Notes: a model not told the origin generated them from the sequence alone. A stretch of 64,000 bases of DNA from Halobellus rarus (GCF_024494595.1 NZ_JANHDI010000001.1:248001-312000), one strand, 5' to 3'. Shown: positions 34,842-44,253, numbered from the stretch's first letter. A program made the numbers and translations.

Positions 34842-36473
34842 ATGGAAGACACCGAAAAATACCTCATCCACGCAGCGATCACCGCCGACGGCATCGTCGA
34901 ACGGTCCGACGTCGTCGGGGCCATCTTCGGGCAGACCGAAGGGCTCCTCGGCGACGACCTGGACCTCCGCGACCTCCAGCAGTCGTCGAAAGTCGGACGC
35001 ATCGACGTCGAAATCGACTCCCAGAACGGCCAGTCGTTCGGGACCGTCACCATCGCGAGCAGCCTCGACCGCGTCAAGACCGCGATCCTCGCCGCCTCCC
35101 TCGAGACGATCACCCGCGTCGGGCCCTGCCGGGCCACCGTCGAGGTAACCGACATCGAGGACGTCCGCGAGGCCAAGCGCCGCGAGGTCGTCGAGCGCGC
35201 GAAGGAACTCCTCTCGGAGTCGTTCGACGAGAGCGTTATCTCCTCGACCGAAATCTTAGACGAGGTCAAAGAGAGCGTCCGCATCGAGGACATCAGCGAG
35301 TACGAGGGCCTCCCCGCCGGTCCCAACGTCGAAGGCTCCGACGCGGTCGTCGTCGTCGAGGGCCGGGCGGACGTCCTGACGCTCCTGAGCTACGGCATCA
35401 AGAACGCCATCGCGGTCGAGGGGACGAACGTCCCCGACGCCGTGGCCGACCTCACCGCCGAGCGGACCACGACCGCCTTCTTCGACGGCGACCGCGGCGG
35501 CGAGCTCATCCTCCGCGAGCTCACCCAGGTGGGCGACGTCAACTACGTCGCGTTCGCGCCGAAGGGTCGATCCGTCGAGGACCTCAAGCGCCACGAGGTC
35601 TTCGCCGCGCTCCGCGACAAGGAACCGATCGAGTCCTTCGAGGTCGAGGGAGCGGTCCCGAACGGGGACGACGCGGAGCCGGCCGCGGAGGGTGACCAGC
35701 CGGACCCTCTGCGGGGGTCGCCGACGACTGAGTCGGCGGCCCCGCGGTCCGACGGATCCGAGTCGCAAAGTCAGATCGAACGCGATCCCGTCACAGATTC
35801 GGGCCTGACACCGCCGAACGACGCGGACACGACCGGGGAATCGGAGCCCGGCTCGCCCGAGTGTTCGACCGGAAACGCCGTGGTCGACGTGGCCGATGCG
35901 ATCGACGACCGGGCCGAGGGCGACGCCACGTCCGGCGCGGCGTCCGACGACGCCGTGGCCGATCCCGCGGAGTCCGTCGGGTCGGACGTCGAACGCGGCT
36001 CCGACTCTGGGACCCCTACCGACGGGGAGGAAGGTGACGTCGCTGCTGACGCGGCCGGCCCTGACCGCGACGACGAGGACAGCCCGGACGCGGAGTCGGC
36101 CGCCCCGGCTGAATCTGCCCGCAAAGCGTCCGACTCGGCCGAGTCGGACGCCGACTCCGAGCGCCCGCGGTCGCTCAGAGATCACGTCCGCGAGGTCATC
36201 GACGGCGACACCGGGGCGATTCGCCTCCTCGACGAGGAGTTCGGCACCCTCGACGAGCGGCCGACCGAGGACGCCTTCGATGCGATCGCCGAGGCCGACC
36301 CCGCACCGTACGCCGCGGTCGTCGACGGCGAGTTCACGCAGCGGCTCCTCGACGTGGCGGCCCAGCGCGGCGTCGACCACGCGATCGCCACGTCGACCGG
36401 CGAGTTCGTCAAGAAGCCGATCGGGACGCGACTCCTCACGGCCGATCAACTGGCGAAGTCGGTCGCGAACTAG
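34842..36473 (+). CDS. dnaG: Archaeal DnaG primase
   Basis: A 543-residue archaeal DnaG-type protein. The N-terminal part (residues 1-155) is followed by a TOPRIM domain, [17 protein letters not shown] ... [16 protein letters not shown] (about residues 165-245), with the catalytic Glu and DxD residues. A long, low-complexity acidic linker of about 165 residues (roughly 265-435) follows, and then a C-terminal domain ([22 protein letters not shown] ...). In other archaea this protein is known in RNA processing complexes (exosome) as well as in primer synthesis. The linker is long for the family. The gene ends overlapping the convergent GNAT gene by 4 nt. Confidence 0.95.
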   Translation: MEDTEKYLIHAAITADGIVERSDVVGAIFGQTEGLLGDDLDLRDLQQSSKVGRIDVEIDSQNGQSFGTVTIASSLDRVKTAILAASLETITRVGPCRATVEVTDIEDVREAKRREVVERAKELLSESFDESVISSTEILDEVKESVRIEDISEYEGLPAGPNVEGSDAVVVVEGRADVLTLLSYGIKNAIAVEGTNVPDAVADLTAERTTTAFFDGDRGGELILRELTQVGDVNYVAFAPKGRSVEDLKRHEVFAALRDKEPIESFEVEGAVPNGDDAEPAAEGDQPDPLRGSPTTESAAPRSDGSESQSQIERDPVTDSGLTPPNDADTTGESEPGSPECSTGNAVVDVADAIDDRAEGDATSGAASDDAVADPAESVGSDVERGSDSGTPTDGEEGDVAADAAGPDRDDEDSPDAESAAPAESARKASDSAESDADSERPRSLRDHVREVIDGDTGAIRLLDEEFGTLDERPTEDAFDAIAEADPAPYAAVVDGEFTQRLLDVAAQRGVDHAIATSTGEFVKKPIGTRLLTADQLAKSVAN

Positions 36474-37030
36474 CTGCCGGAAGCGACGTCGTAGGCGTAG
36501 ACGACGGCGTCTCTCGACCCCTCGACTCCCTCCTCGTAGAACGACGCCCGATAGTCGATCCGCCGGAACCCGACTGACTCGTACAGCGAGCGCGCGGGGC
36601 CGTTGTCGGCGGCGACGGCGAGCGTCACCCTCGTCCCCGGTTCCTGTCGGTCGATCGCCGCCCGGAGGAGCGCCCGTCCGCGACCCTCTCGACGGTGTGC
36701 GGGGTGGACGACGAGCTCTGCGAGGTGGACGTCGTCGCCGCCGATCAGCAGGACGTAGCCGACGGGCGTGTCGTCGGCCGTTGGGGGGTTGTCCCCGGTC
36801 GTCGAGTGGTCGTCGGCGGTCGTTGGGGGATCGCTGTCGTCGGCCGTTGGGCGGTCGCTGCCGGTCGAGTCGATGTCAGCGACCGCCCCCGGCTCCCCAT
36901 CGTCGACGACGCTGACGAGACAGGTGCCGAGCGATGCAAACGACGCGAGCAGTCGCGGTGCGGGCGCATCGAGATGCGATTGAAGCGAGGCCAGGACCGG
37001 CGCGTCGGAGGGCCGCGCAGTTCGGATCAC
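36470..37030 (-). CDS. GNAT family N-acetyltransferase with repeat-bearing linker
   Basis: A 186-residue protein with the GNAT fold. The acetyl-CoA loop is [19 protein letters not shown] (the RxxGxG/A loop) and the C-terminal [16 protein letters not shown]. The N-terminal third is interrupted by an inserted low-complexity stretch ([31 protein letters not shown], about residues 55-86) encoded by tandem-like repeats of gtcgtcggccgttggg. The fold continues on either side, so the stretch is an insertion loop. The substrate is not known; members acetylate ribosomal proteins or amines. It lies 16 nt downstream of the DUF92 gene, so the two probably share a transcript. GTG start. Confidence 0.88.
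   Translation of the reverse strand: MIRTARPSDAPVLASLQSHLDAPAPRLLASFASLGTCLVSVVDDGEPGAVADIDSTGSDRPTADDSDPPTTADDHSTTGDNPPTADDTPVGYVLLIGGDDVHLAELVVHPAHRREGRGRALLRAAIDRQEPGTRVTLAVAADNGPARSLYESVGFRRIDYRASFYEEGVEGSRDAVVYAYDVASGS
36772..36860 (+). repeat. Short direct repeats inside the GNAT gene
   Basis: The unit gtcgtcggccgttggg and close variants recur about three times (near 36771, 36809 and 36837) within 90 nt. On the opposite strand they encode the Thr/Asp-rich linker of the acetyltransferase. They are probably products of slippage in GC-rich DNA. Confidence 0.5.
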
Positions 37031-37046
37031 GCCCGGATCACGACCG

Positions 37047-38351
37047 TCACAGCAGCGCGAACACGGCGAGGGCGCTCACGACCGCGCCGACCAGGGTCGC
37101 GGCGAAGTTGACCGCCTCGTTACCGAACGTCGCCCCCTCCACGGTCGCTCCCAGGACGCTGTCGGCGTTCATCCCGAGGAACCCGCCGAGCGCGACGGCG
37201 GCCCCGCCGAGCGGCGTGACCCCGGGCAGGAGCGCGAGCGCGACGACCCCGACGACGGCCGCACCGATGAGCCCGAACACCTCGCCCTGCCAGGTCACCC
37301 CGCCGTCGGTGCCCGGCGGCACGGTCTCGAACGACGTGATGAGCCGCGGGTTGTCGTACAGTCCGCCGAGTTCCGAGGAGAGCGTGTCGCTCAGCGCGGC
37401 CGCCATCGACCCGGCGAAGGCGTACTGAAAGAGGGTCCCGTCGACCGGGAGGGACTGGCTGGCGGCGAAACAGATGACGCAGACGAGCGCGACGGCGGCG
37501 TTTCCGAGCACGTTTCCGGTCCCGCGGGCTCCCTCGTTCTCCTCGGCGATTCCGCGCTCCGTCTTCTCGTCGTACCTGTACTTCGTCGAGAGCGATCCGA
37601 CGCCGAAGAAGCTGATGAGCACGGCGAACCAGCCGACGCCGCCGAAGACGATCACGAGCAGGCCGAGGAGGACCCCCGAGAGCATCCCCGCGACCGAGGC
37701 CGCCCCGAGCGCGTAGGAGGCGATTCCCAGCGCGACCGTGACCGCCAGTCCCGCCACCACGTCGAGCGTCCCGACCGCGACGGCGAGCGCGTCGAACAGC
37801 CACAGCAGCATCCCGGTCGAGAGCATCACCAGCGGGTCGTCGCGCTCGAAGAGCATCTCCCTGAACAGCGCCGCGACGAGCGTGCCCGCGACCGCGAGGA
37901 AGGTGAACCGCGGCAGGAGGATCGACGTCGACGACAGCGACGCCACCGCGGCCTGTCCTGCGACGCCCGCGAGGCTCCCGCCGAGCCCGAACCCCGCCGC
38001 CCCGAGGAACGGGTTGTCGGTCGTCTCGGCGACGAGTCGCTTGCCCAGGTTGCCGTAGGCGAGTACTAACACGGCGGCGACGAAGAGCGGGATGGGAAGA
38101 CCGATCTCGGTCGCGAGAATCGCGAGCCCGGCGGCGGCTAGCGCGAACCCGGTGAGACCGTTCAGTCGGCCTTCCCGGCGGTCTGCCGGCCGGGCGAACA
38201 GCTCGAACAGCGGCCCGTCGGTGATCCCGAACGCGGCGGCGACCGCGACCGCGGCGAAGGGAGCGAACGCCGCCCGCCCGAGCACCGGCGCGGCCACCGC
38301 CAGGGTCCCCACCAGGGCGAATCCGCCCGCCCGCCGGAGCGTCGGTTGCAC
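37047..38351 (-). CDS. DUF92 family membrane protein
   Basis: A 434-residue polytopic membrane protein (about ten helices). The C-terminal half carries the DUF92/TMEM19 pattern: FFGVGSLSTKYRYDEKTERGIAEENEGARGTGNVLGNA, AALSDTLSSELGGLY and GEVFGLIGAAVVG. Some members act in phytyl phosphate or isoprenoid metabolism; no function is settled for archaea. I use the GTG at 38351 because TTAAGTG-type sequence (about 38374-38382 on the opposite strand) lies 23-31 nt upstream, the correct distance for a TATA box. The first in-frame ATG (38399) lies upstream of that box. It is followed by the GNAT gene. Confidence 0.88.
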   Translation of the reverse strand: MQPTLRRAGGFALVGTLAVAAPVLGRAAFAPFAAVAVAAAFGITDGPLFELFARPADRREGRLNGLTGFALAAAGLAILATEIGLPIPLFVAAVLVLAYGNLGKRLVAETTDNPFLGAAGFGLGGSLAGVAGQAAVASLSSTSILLPRFTFLAVAGTLVAALFREMLFERDDPLVMLSTGMLLWLFDALAVAVGTLDVVAGLAVTVALGIASYALGAASVAGMLSGVLLGLLVIVFGGVGWFAVLISFFGVGSLSTKYRYDEKTERGIAEENEGARGTGNVLGNAAVALVCVICFAASQSLPVDGTLFQYAFAGSMAAALSDTLSSELGGLYDNPRLITSFETVPPGTDGGVTWQGEVFGLIGAAVVGVVALALLPGVTPLGGAAVALGGFLGMNADSVLGATVEGATFGNEAVNFAATLVGAVVSALAVFALL

Positions 38352-38531
38352 GTCACCGGATACCTCCGACGCGCACTTAACCCTCCCGACATCCGGCATC
38401 GCCGTCCCCCGCTCGTGGTTCCGTCGCCCTCGGCTCCGGACGTCGTCTCGCCCCACCGCTTCGGCGGCGTCGTCGCTGCCGCGAGCGTGGCCGTCTGCGC
38501 GACCGGGGGCCGCGACGACCCGGCGTCGAGA

Positions 38532-39290
38532 TCACAGCGTCGACGTCACCTGTTCTGCGCTCGCGACCTCGGGGATGATCACCTCGTCCGCGCCGGCGCG
38601 GCGCGCGAGCGCCTCGTACATCTCGTCGCCGACGCGGACGACGAGTCGGACGGTCGGCGCGATCTGGCTCGCCCCCATCGCGATCTGGATGTTCGCGTTC
38701 GAGTCGTCGATCGCGCCGACGACCGTCGTCGCCCGCTTGACGCCCGCGTCTCGCAACACCTGCTCGCGCCGCGCGTCGCCCTGCACCGCGAGGAGATCGT
38801 CGTCGAGCGCGCGCTGGAACTCCGAGTCCTGCGTCTCGATCACGACGACGTCGCGCTCCCCGTCTCGAAGCCGCCGGGCGACCGTCTTCCCGAACGTCCC
38901 GTAGCCGCAGATGATGACGTGGCCCTGCAACTCGTCGATCGTCCGTTCGATCTGCATCGCTTTGAACTCCGTTTGAATCTGTCCGCCGAACGCCGCCGAG
39001 AACACCGTCTCGCCGATCCAGAGGCCGGTGACGACGAGCCCCGACAGCACGACGACCGCGTAGCCTTTCGTGAGCGTTTCTGCCCCATCGTGCGCCTGAA
39101 AGTGCAACTCGATGCTCGTCGGGTCCAGGAGCCAGAAGAGCGCGTCGACGACGCCGACCCCGCCCAGCGAACTGAACCCCGCGACGCCGACGGCGACGAC
39201 GACCCCGAAGGCCGCAACCGGACGGAGCAGGCGGCGAAGCAGCGGCCGCTGCACGACTGCCCGAACCGGCCCGGGAGACGACGCGCTCAC
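38532..39290 (-). CDS. RCK/TrkA-N-type protein with two membrane helices
   Basis: A 252-residue protein. Residues 20-100 include two hydrophobic segments (VAAFGVVVAVGVAGFSS and TLTKGYAVVVLSGLVVTGLWIG) with a pore-loop-like region between them. Residues 120-252 form an RCK-type Rossmann domain with the NAD-binding signature HVIICGYGTFGKTVARRL and the acid-ended VVVIETQ strand. This is the architecture of two-helix RCK potassium channels, but I cannot find the K+ selectivity filter (T-V/I-G-Y-G). It may be a channel of different selectivity or a sensor subunit. GTG start at 39290. No clear operon partner. Confidence 0.85.
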   Translation of the reverse strand: MSASSPGPVRAVVQRPLLRRLLRPVAAFGVVVAVGVAGFSSLGGVGVVDALFWLLDPTSIELHFQAHDGAETLTKGYAVVVLSGLVVTGLWIGETVFSAAFGGQIQTEFKAMQIERTIDELQGHVIICGYGTFGKTVARRLRDGERDVVVIETQDSEFQRALDDDLLAVQGDARREQVLRDAGVKRATTVVGAIDDSNANIQIAMGASQIAPTVRLVVRVGDEMYEALARRAGADEVIIPEVASAEQVTSTL

Positions 39291-39515
39291 TCGGCCCTCC
39301 GTGGCGGCGTTCTACCCCGACTCATTTCCAAACATATCTGCACCACTAGTGCGCTATCACACAACATCGTGTTCTTATCTTTCGAATACCTTTCTTTATC
39401 GGCACGTAATAGTGCTTTCTATGACACAATCGAACACCACGTTACCGCGTTGGCGTGTCCGAACGCGACGTCTCGAACCCGGAGGCATATATCGCCGTGG
39501 CTCACAGGACTGCCC

Positions 39516-40124
39516 GTGGGACTGTACGACCGCTATCTCGCCCTCCGCCATCGCATCCACGACGCCGACCCGCCCGCGCACGTCGCGGTCGTGATCACCG
39601 AACGGGACCTGCTCGAACAGGGGGCGTACGAGACGCTCGCGGAGTTCCTCGGGTGGGCCTTCGAGTACGGCGCAGCGCGCGTCACCGTCTCCGTGAGCGT
39701 GCTCGACGAAGCCGTGGTGCCGACCCTGTCGCGGGAGCTTCGGAACGTCGACTCGCCCCGCCCCGTCGCGGTCCGAGAACCGGGCGACACCGAACGGGCC
39801 GACGCCCCCGTGCGGGTGAACATCGGACTCGGCGGGAAGCGCGAGTTCGCCGCGGCCGTCCGTCGGATCGCCGAGTCCGTCGACTCCGGCGAACTCTCGC
39901 CCGACGACGTCGACGCCGAGGAGATCGAGGAGCGACTCGTCTTCGACGACGAGCCCGACCTGCTGATCAAGACCGGAGCGGAGCGGCTGTCGGACTTCCT
40001 CATCTGGCAGTCGGTCTACTCGGAGTTGTACTTCACCGACGTGAACTGGCGGGACTTCCGCCGACGGGACTACCTCCGGGCCGTGTTAGACTACCAGAAC
40101 CGACAGCGGCGGTTCGGTCGGTGA
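39516..40124 (+). CDS. Cis-prenyltransferase-like protein, probably non-catalytic subunit
   Basis: A 202-residue homologue of undecaprenyl diphosphate synthase. It keeps the C-terminal family part (LLIKTGAERLSDFLIWQSVYSELYFTDVNWRDF, matching IIRTGGDERTSNFLPWHANGNEAAVYFC of the neighbour) but the N-terminal P-loop reads HVAVVITERDLLEQGAY where catalytic members have HVAIIQDGNRRYA. The catalytic Asp/Gly/Asn/Arg cluster is gone. This pattern resembles NgBR/Nus1-type subunits that activate a catalytic partner. It is convergent with uppS (78 nt between stops). GTG start at 39516 with TATATATCG (about 39486-39494) about 25 nt upstream. Confidence 0.8.
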   Translation: MGLYDRYLALRHRIHDADPPAHVAVVITERDLLEQGAYETLAEFLGWAFEYGAARVTVSVSVLDEAVVPTLSRELRNVDSPRPVAVREPGDTERADAPVRVNIGLGGKREFAAAVRRIAESVDSGELSPDDVDAEEIEERLVFDDEPDLLIKTGAERLSDFLIWQSVYSELYFTDVNWRDFRRRDYLRAVLDYQNRQRRFGR

Positions 40125-40202
40125 CCGGAGTCGGTCACGTCGCGACTCGGCACGCTTCGGTGTCGCGGACGGCCGCCGGTCGGTCTGCGAGATGGCCGGC
40201 GA

Positions 40203-41144
40203 TCAGTCCGCGCGTTCGCCGGCGTCCGCGCCGCGCTGGCGTTCCAGTTCCGCCGACACCTCGCGAGCGCCCGCGGAGGGGAGTTGCGTCCGCAACCGTC
40301 CGGCGACGGTCTTCGCGTCGGCGAGTTCCGTCTCGGCGACGGCGCGGAGGAGCGCGACGGCGCGGTCGGCCCGGGACTGCCGCCAGGACTGCTCGCGGGA
40401 CTCGTAGGTCCGCAGGCCGCGCAGGAAGTCCACTTTCGAGAACTCCGGCCAGTAGGGCGCACAGAAGTAGACGGCGGCCTCGTTGCCGTTGGCGTGCCAC
40501 GGCAGGAAGTTCGAGGTCCGCTCGTCGCCGCCGGTCCGGATGATCAGGTCGACGTCCCGTGTCGTGTGCTCGGCGAGGCGGTCCTCGACGGCGTCGGCGT
40601 CGACGTCCGCGGGCGCCAGTTCGCCGGCGGCGACTTCCCGGGCGACCGTCCTGGCCGCACCCAGCAGTTCGGATCGGCCGCCGTACGCCAGGGCGATGTT
40701 AAGTCGGAGCGAGTCGTACTCGACCGTCTGCGACTCCGCGTAGGCGACGGCGTCGCGGACCCGCTCGGGCAGTCGCTCGACGTCGCCGATCGCCCCGATC
40801 CGGACGCCGTTCTCGTGGACGCGGTCGGCGTCGGCGAACTCGTAGAGCTTCGATTCCAGCAGGTCGAAGAGGGGTTCGAGCTCCTCGTCGCGGCGGTCGA
40901 AGTTCTCCGTCGAGAAGGCGTACAGCGTGAGCTCTTCTATCCCGAGTTCCTCGCACCACTCGAGGACGCGTTCGGTCGTCTTCGCGCCCTCGCGGTGTCC
41001 GTCGGGTGCATCGTCCCCGCGTCTGCGGGCGTAACGCCGGTTGCCGTCCTGGATGATCGCGACGTGCGTGGGTGCGGCCTCCAGCTGTCGGCGGAGCATC
41101 CGCTCGTACGCGTCGGTGAAGCGTCGGCGGAGCCACTGCGACAT
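40203..41144 (-). CDS. uppS: Cis-polyprenyl diphosphate synthase (UppS family), catalytic
   Basis: A 313-residue cis-prenyltransferase that makes the dolichol-type carrier precursor for glycosylation. It has the catalytic motif HVAIIQDGNRRYARRRG (Asp of the DGNRR), LTLYAFSTENFDR, LNIALAYGGRSEL and the C-terminal IIRTGGDERTSNFLPWH. It carries an N-terminal helical extension (MSQWLRRRFTDAYERMLRRQL) and a C-terminal extension of about 40 residues. It converges with the related gene at 39516, which lacks these catalytic residues, so the products may form a heteromer. A large frame extends upstream but the ATG at 41144 gives the family start. Confidence 0.94.
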   Translation of the reverse strand: MSQWLRRRFTDAYERMLRRQLEAAPTHVAIIQDGNRRYARRRGDDAPDGHREGAKTTERVLEWCEELGIEELTLYAFSTENFDRRDEELEPLFDLLESKLYEFADADRVHENGVRIGAIGDVERLPERVRDAVAYAESQTVEYDSLRLNIALAYGGRSELLGAARTVAREVAAGELAPADVDADAVEDRLAEHTTRDVDLIIRTGGDERTSNFLPWHANGNEAAVYFCAPYWPEFSKVDFLRGLRTYESREQSWRQSRADRAVALLRAVAETELADAKTVAGRLRTQLPSAGAREVSAELERQRGADAGERAD

Positions 41145-41271
41145 ACCTACTCCGACTCCGGCCTCGGATATGTGTCTTTTCGTTGTGACAAATTGACATT
41201 CGACCCCCGTGGACGGGCCGAACGAACACTGAGACGACACGGTTTTGCCACGTCCCGGAGAACCGACGGGT

Positions 41272-42654
41272 ATGATCGGGAGACAGTTCCTCCGCGAGAA
41301 CCCGGAGACGGTTCGGGCGGCCCTGGAACAGAAAGGCGTCGAGGACGTCGATCTCGACCGCGTCCTCGCCGTCGACGAGGAGTGGCGGGAGCTCAAACAG
41401 CGCGGCGACGACCTGCGACACGAGCGCAACCAGATCTCCTCGAAGATCGGCGATCTGAAGGCCGACGGCGACGACGAGGCCGCCGAGGAGGCAATCGAGC
41501 GCTCCCAAGAACTCAAAACAGAGCTCGAAGAGGTCGAGGAACGGGCCGACGAACTGGAGGCCGAACTCGAGGCGGCGCTGCTCGAAATCCCGCAGATCCC
41601 GGACGACGACGTCCCGGTCGGCGAAGACGAATCCGAAAACGTCGAACGTCGACGCGAGGGCTTCGACGACCTCCGGACGCTCCCTCGGGAGGTCATCCCG
41701 CACTACGACCTCGGCGAGGACCTCGAAATCCTCGACTTCCAGCGCGGCGCGAAGGTGACCGGCGGCGGCTTCTACTTCACGAAGGGCGACGGCGCGCGCC
41801 TCGAACACGCCCTGGTGCAATTCATGCTCGACGTGCACCGCGAGCAGGGCTATACGGACGTGTTCCCGCCGATCCCGGTCAACTCCCGATCGATGATCGG
41901 CACCGGCCAGTTCCCGAAGTTCACCGAGGACGCCTACCGCATCGGCGGCGCGAACGAGGAGCCCTGGGACGACGACGACCTGTGGCTCTGTCCGACCGCG
42001 GAGGTGCCGGTCACGAATATGTACCGCGACGAAATCCTGCTCGATGACGACCTCCCGCTCAAAATCCAGGCGTACACGCCGAACTTCCGGCGGGAGGCCG
42101 GCGAACACGGCACGGAAACCCGCGGTATCGTCCGCGTCCACCAGTTCAACAAGGTCGAGATGGTGAACTTCGTGCGCCCGTCGGAGAGCGAGGAGCGATT
42201 CGAGGGCCTCGTCGACGAGGCTGAGGAGGTCCTCCGTCGACTCGACCTGCCCTACCGCATCTTGGAGATGTGCACTGGCGACCTCGGGTTCACCCAGCGC
42301 AAGAAGTACGACCTCGAGGTGTGGGCTCCGGGCGACGAGATGGAGGACGGCCCCGAGGAGGGCGGTCGATGGCTCGAAGTCTCCTCGGTCTCGAACTTCG
42401 GTGCGTTCCAGGCGCGGCGCGCCGGACTGCGCTACCGGCCCGAACGCCACGAATCCGCCGAGTACCTCCACACGCTGAACGGCTCGGGGCTCGCTATCCC
42501 GCGCGTGATGGTCGCCATCTTGGAGTACTACCAGAACGACGACGGCACGGTGACGGTTCCGGAAGCGCTCCGATCGTATATGGGCGGGACCGAAGTCATC
42601 GAGGGCCACGATCCGATCGGCGAATCCGCCGTCGGGGCCGGCAAGCGCGACTGA
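41272..42654 (+). CDS. serS: Seryl-tRNA synthetase
   Basis: A 460-residue class II synthetase that charges tRNA(Ser) with serine. The N-terminal 100 residues are the coiled-coil tRNA-binding arm (WRELKQRGDDLRHERNQISSKIGDLKADGDDEAAEEAIERSQELK). The catalytic core has motif 2, PNFRREAGEHGTETRGIVRVHQFNKVEMV, and the ATP-binding motif 3, GSGLAIPRVMVAILEYYQ. This is the bacterial-like SerRS type, as expected in haloarchaea. The ATG at 41272 gives the canonical MIGRQFLRENPE start. It is divergent from uppS across 127 nt. Confidence 0.97.
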   Translation: MIGRQFLRENPETVRAALEQKGVEDVDLDRVLAVDEEWRELKQRGDDLRHERNQISSKIGDLKADGDDEAAEEAIERSQELKTELEEVEERADELEAELEAALLEIPQIPDDDVPVGEDESENVERRREGFDDLRTLPREVIPHYDLGEDLEILDFQRGAKVTGGGFYFTKGDGARLEHALVQFMLDVHREQGYTDVFPPIPVNSRSMIGTGQFPKFTEDAYRIGGANEEPWDDDDLWLCPTAEVPVTNMYRDEILLDDDLPLKIQAYTPNFRREAGEHGTETRGIVRVHQFNKVEMVNFVRPSESEERFEGLVDEAEEVLRRLDLPYRILEMCTGDLGFTQRKKYDLEVWAPGDEMEDGPEEGGRWLEVSSVSNFGAFQARRAGLRYRPERHESAEYLHTLNGSGLAIPRVMVAILEYYQNDDGTVTVPEALRSYMGGTEVIEGHDPIGESAVGAGKRD

Positions 42655-42800
42655 ACGACGGTCCCCTGCCCACCGTGGGCCCGCTAAGGTGTCGATAGGA
42701 AACCGAAAGGATTCATTAACTCGATAATCCGGCTAAATCGGGCTTAATCAGACCCTCACCGTCGATCCGTTTCTTGTCCCGAGAGACGGTAGCGAGCGGT

Positions 42801-43100
42801 ATGAATCACCGATCGACGGACGCCAACCGAAACGGGACGTCGGACTGGGACGTCGTCGCGCACCACGACTTCGGAGGCGCCACCGAACTCGACGCGACGA
42901 TCGTGGCCGCTCTCGAAGCCGAGGGCTGCTGCGACGACTCACCCCTGTACGCCGCGGTCGACACCGAACCCGCCGAGCGGTTCCTGCGTTCCGTCGACGG
43001 CGACGACGCGAGCATCGTCTTCTCCGTCTCCGAGTGGACCGTCCGCGTGTCGGCCGACGGAACCGTCGAAGTCCGAGACGCCGCGGCCCTCCCCGGGTGA
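42801..43100 (+). CDS. Stand-alone HalOD1 output domain protein
   Basis: A 99-residue soluble acidic protein. It matches the haloarchaeal output domain 1 pattern: [34 protein letters not shown] followed by [21 protein letters not shown]. Such domains usually sit at the C-terminus of signalling proteins, or stand alone as here, probably as a protein-interaction or signalling adaptor. It lies 71 nt upstream of tsr3 on the same strand and 146 nt from serS. The ATG at 42801 is used; an upstream frame exists. No partner is indicated. Confidence 0.85.
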   Translation: MNHRSTDANRNGTSDWDVVAHHDFGGATELDATIVAALEAEGCCDDSPLYAAVDTEPAERFLRSVDGDDASIVFSVSEWTVRVSADGTVEVRDAAALPG

Positions 43101-43171
43101 CCGATCGCTCGGAACGGTCCCCGGCCGCCGCGCGACGAACGGCTTTTGTTTTCGGCCCCCCTCTCGCGACT

Positions 43172-43753
43172 GTGACTGCCGACGCCGACGACTCCGCCGG
43201 GGCCGCCGCCGCCGACAACTCCGCGGAGCCCGCTCCCGACGCCGTGGACTCGTACGCGCTACACGTGCGCTACGAGGGCGACGACGACCCCGAGAAGTGC
43301 ACGGCCCGAAAGCTCGCGCGGTTCGACCTCGTCGAACTCCACCGCTCCGACCGCGCGACGCCGTACGGCGTCGTCCTCAACCCGCACGCCGACCGCGCGC
43401 TCTCACCCGCCGACGCGGACACGGACCGGCTCGTCGCGCTCGACTGCTCGTGGGAGTCCGCCGGCGAGGCGCGCTTCTCGCTCCCCGGCGAGCACCGGGC
43501 GCTCCCGTATCTCGTCGCCGCGAACCCCGTCAACTTCGGTCGCCCGATGCGGCTGACCACCGTCGAGGCGCTCGCGGCCGCGCTCGCGATCTTCGACCGG
43601 CGCGAGCGGGCGGCGGCGTTGCTCTCGAAGTTCACCTGGGGACACACCTTCCTGGAGCTGAACGACGAACCGCTCCGGCGCTACGCCGAGTGCGACGATT
43701 CGTCCGAGATCGTCGCCGTCCAGCAGGAGTACCTCGATCGCGGCGAGGATTGA
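43172..43753 (+). CDS. tsr3: DUF367/Tsr3-type rRNA aminocarboxypropyltransferase
   Basis: A 193-residue protein matching the Tsr3 (DUF367) family, which transfers the 3-amino-3-carboxypropyl group from SAM to a modified uridine of the small-subunit rRNA. Motifs: [56 protein letters not shown] and [21 protein letters not shown]. The first 35 residues are low-complexity (Ala/Asp). GTG at 43172 has TTTTGTTTT about 28 nt upstream, consistent with a leaderless transcript. It follows the HalOD1 gene by 71 nt. Confidence 0.93.
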   Translation: MTADADDSAGAAAADNSAEPAPDAVDSYALHVRYEGDDDPEKCTARKLARFDLVELHRSDRATPYGVVLNPHADRALSPADADTDRLVALDCSWESAGEARFSLPGEHRALPYLVAANPVNFGRPMRLTTVEALAAALAIFDRRERAAALLSKFTWGHTFLELNDEPLRRYAECDDSSEIVAVQQEYLDRGED

Positions 43754-43777
43754 CGTCGCTCGCCTGCTCCCCGAACC

Positions 43778-44140
43778 TCAGCGGTTGAACAGGCCGCCGA
43801 TCGCTCCTCCAATTGCGCTGTCGACCGCGAACAAGAGCGTGATGACGACGCCCACGAGGAACACCCCAGCACCGCCGAGTAGTCCGCCCAACGGCCCCCC
43901 TGTAAGTCCGATCAACCCGCCGAGCAGCGCGGCGAGCACCGAGACCGCGATCCCGGATATCGAGCCGGCGACCAGCCCGTTCCACGCGCCGTTGCCGACC
44001 CCGCCGGCGAGGTAGCCGGCGACGAACCCGCCGACGAGGCCCGCGCCGATCTGGCCGACGACCGGGAGCCACAGGCCGAACGCGCCGACGACGAGCATCA
44101 CGACGAAACCGATGCCGACGGCCCGCCAGTTCGTGTTCAT
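43778..44140 (-). CDS. DUF5518 membrane protein
   Basis: A 120-residue membrane protein with four hydrophobic segments rich in Gly/Ala/Val, beginning MNTNWRAVGIGFVVMLVVGAF. The Gly-rich segments (VGNGAWNGLVAGSISG, GGLIGLTGGPLGGLLGGAG) match the DUF5518 family of small haloarchaeal proteins of unknown role. It is convergent with tsr3, the stops 24 nt apart, and divergent from the NOG1-type gene. No operon partners. The ATG at 44140 starts a normal N-terminus. Confidence 0.87.
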   Translation of the reverse strand: MNTNWRAVGIGFVVMLVVGAFGLWLPVVGQIGAGLVGGFVAGYLAGGVGNGAWNGLVAGSISGIAVSVLAALLGGLIGLTGGPLGGLLGGAGVFLVGVVITLLFAVDSAIGGAIGGLFNR

Positions 44141-44253
44141 ATGTCTCTAGAGGTGCCCGACGGACAAAACCTCCGCGAACGGCCCGAAGAGAGGGGCCCA
44201 CACGACCGCCGAACGGACGCGCTTTTACGGTTCGGCGATGTAACGTGACCAAT

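Noticed and set aside
40284-42047. A 587-codon plus-strand frame covering uppS and the start of serS
   Set aside because: It opposes uppS and is out of frame with serS, both of which carry complete family motifs.
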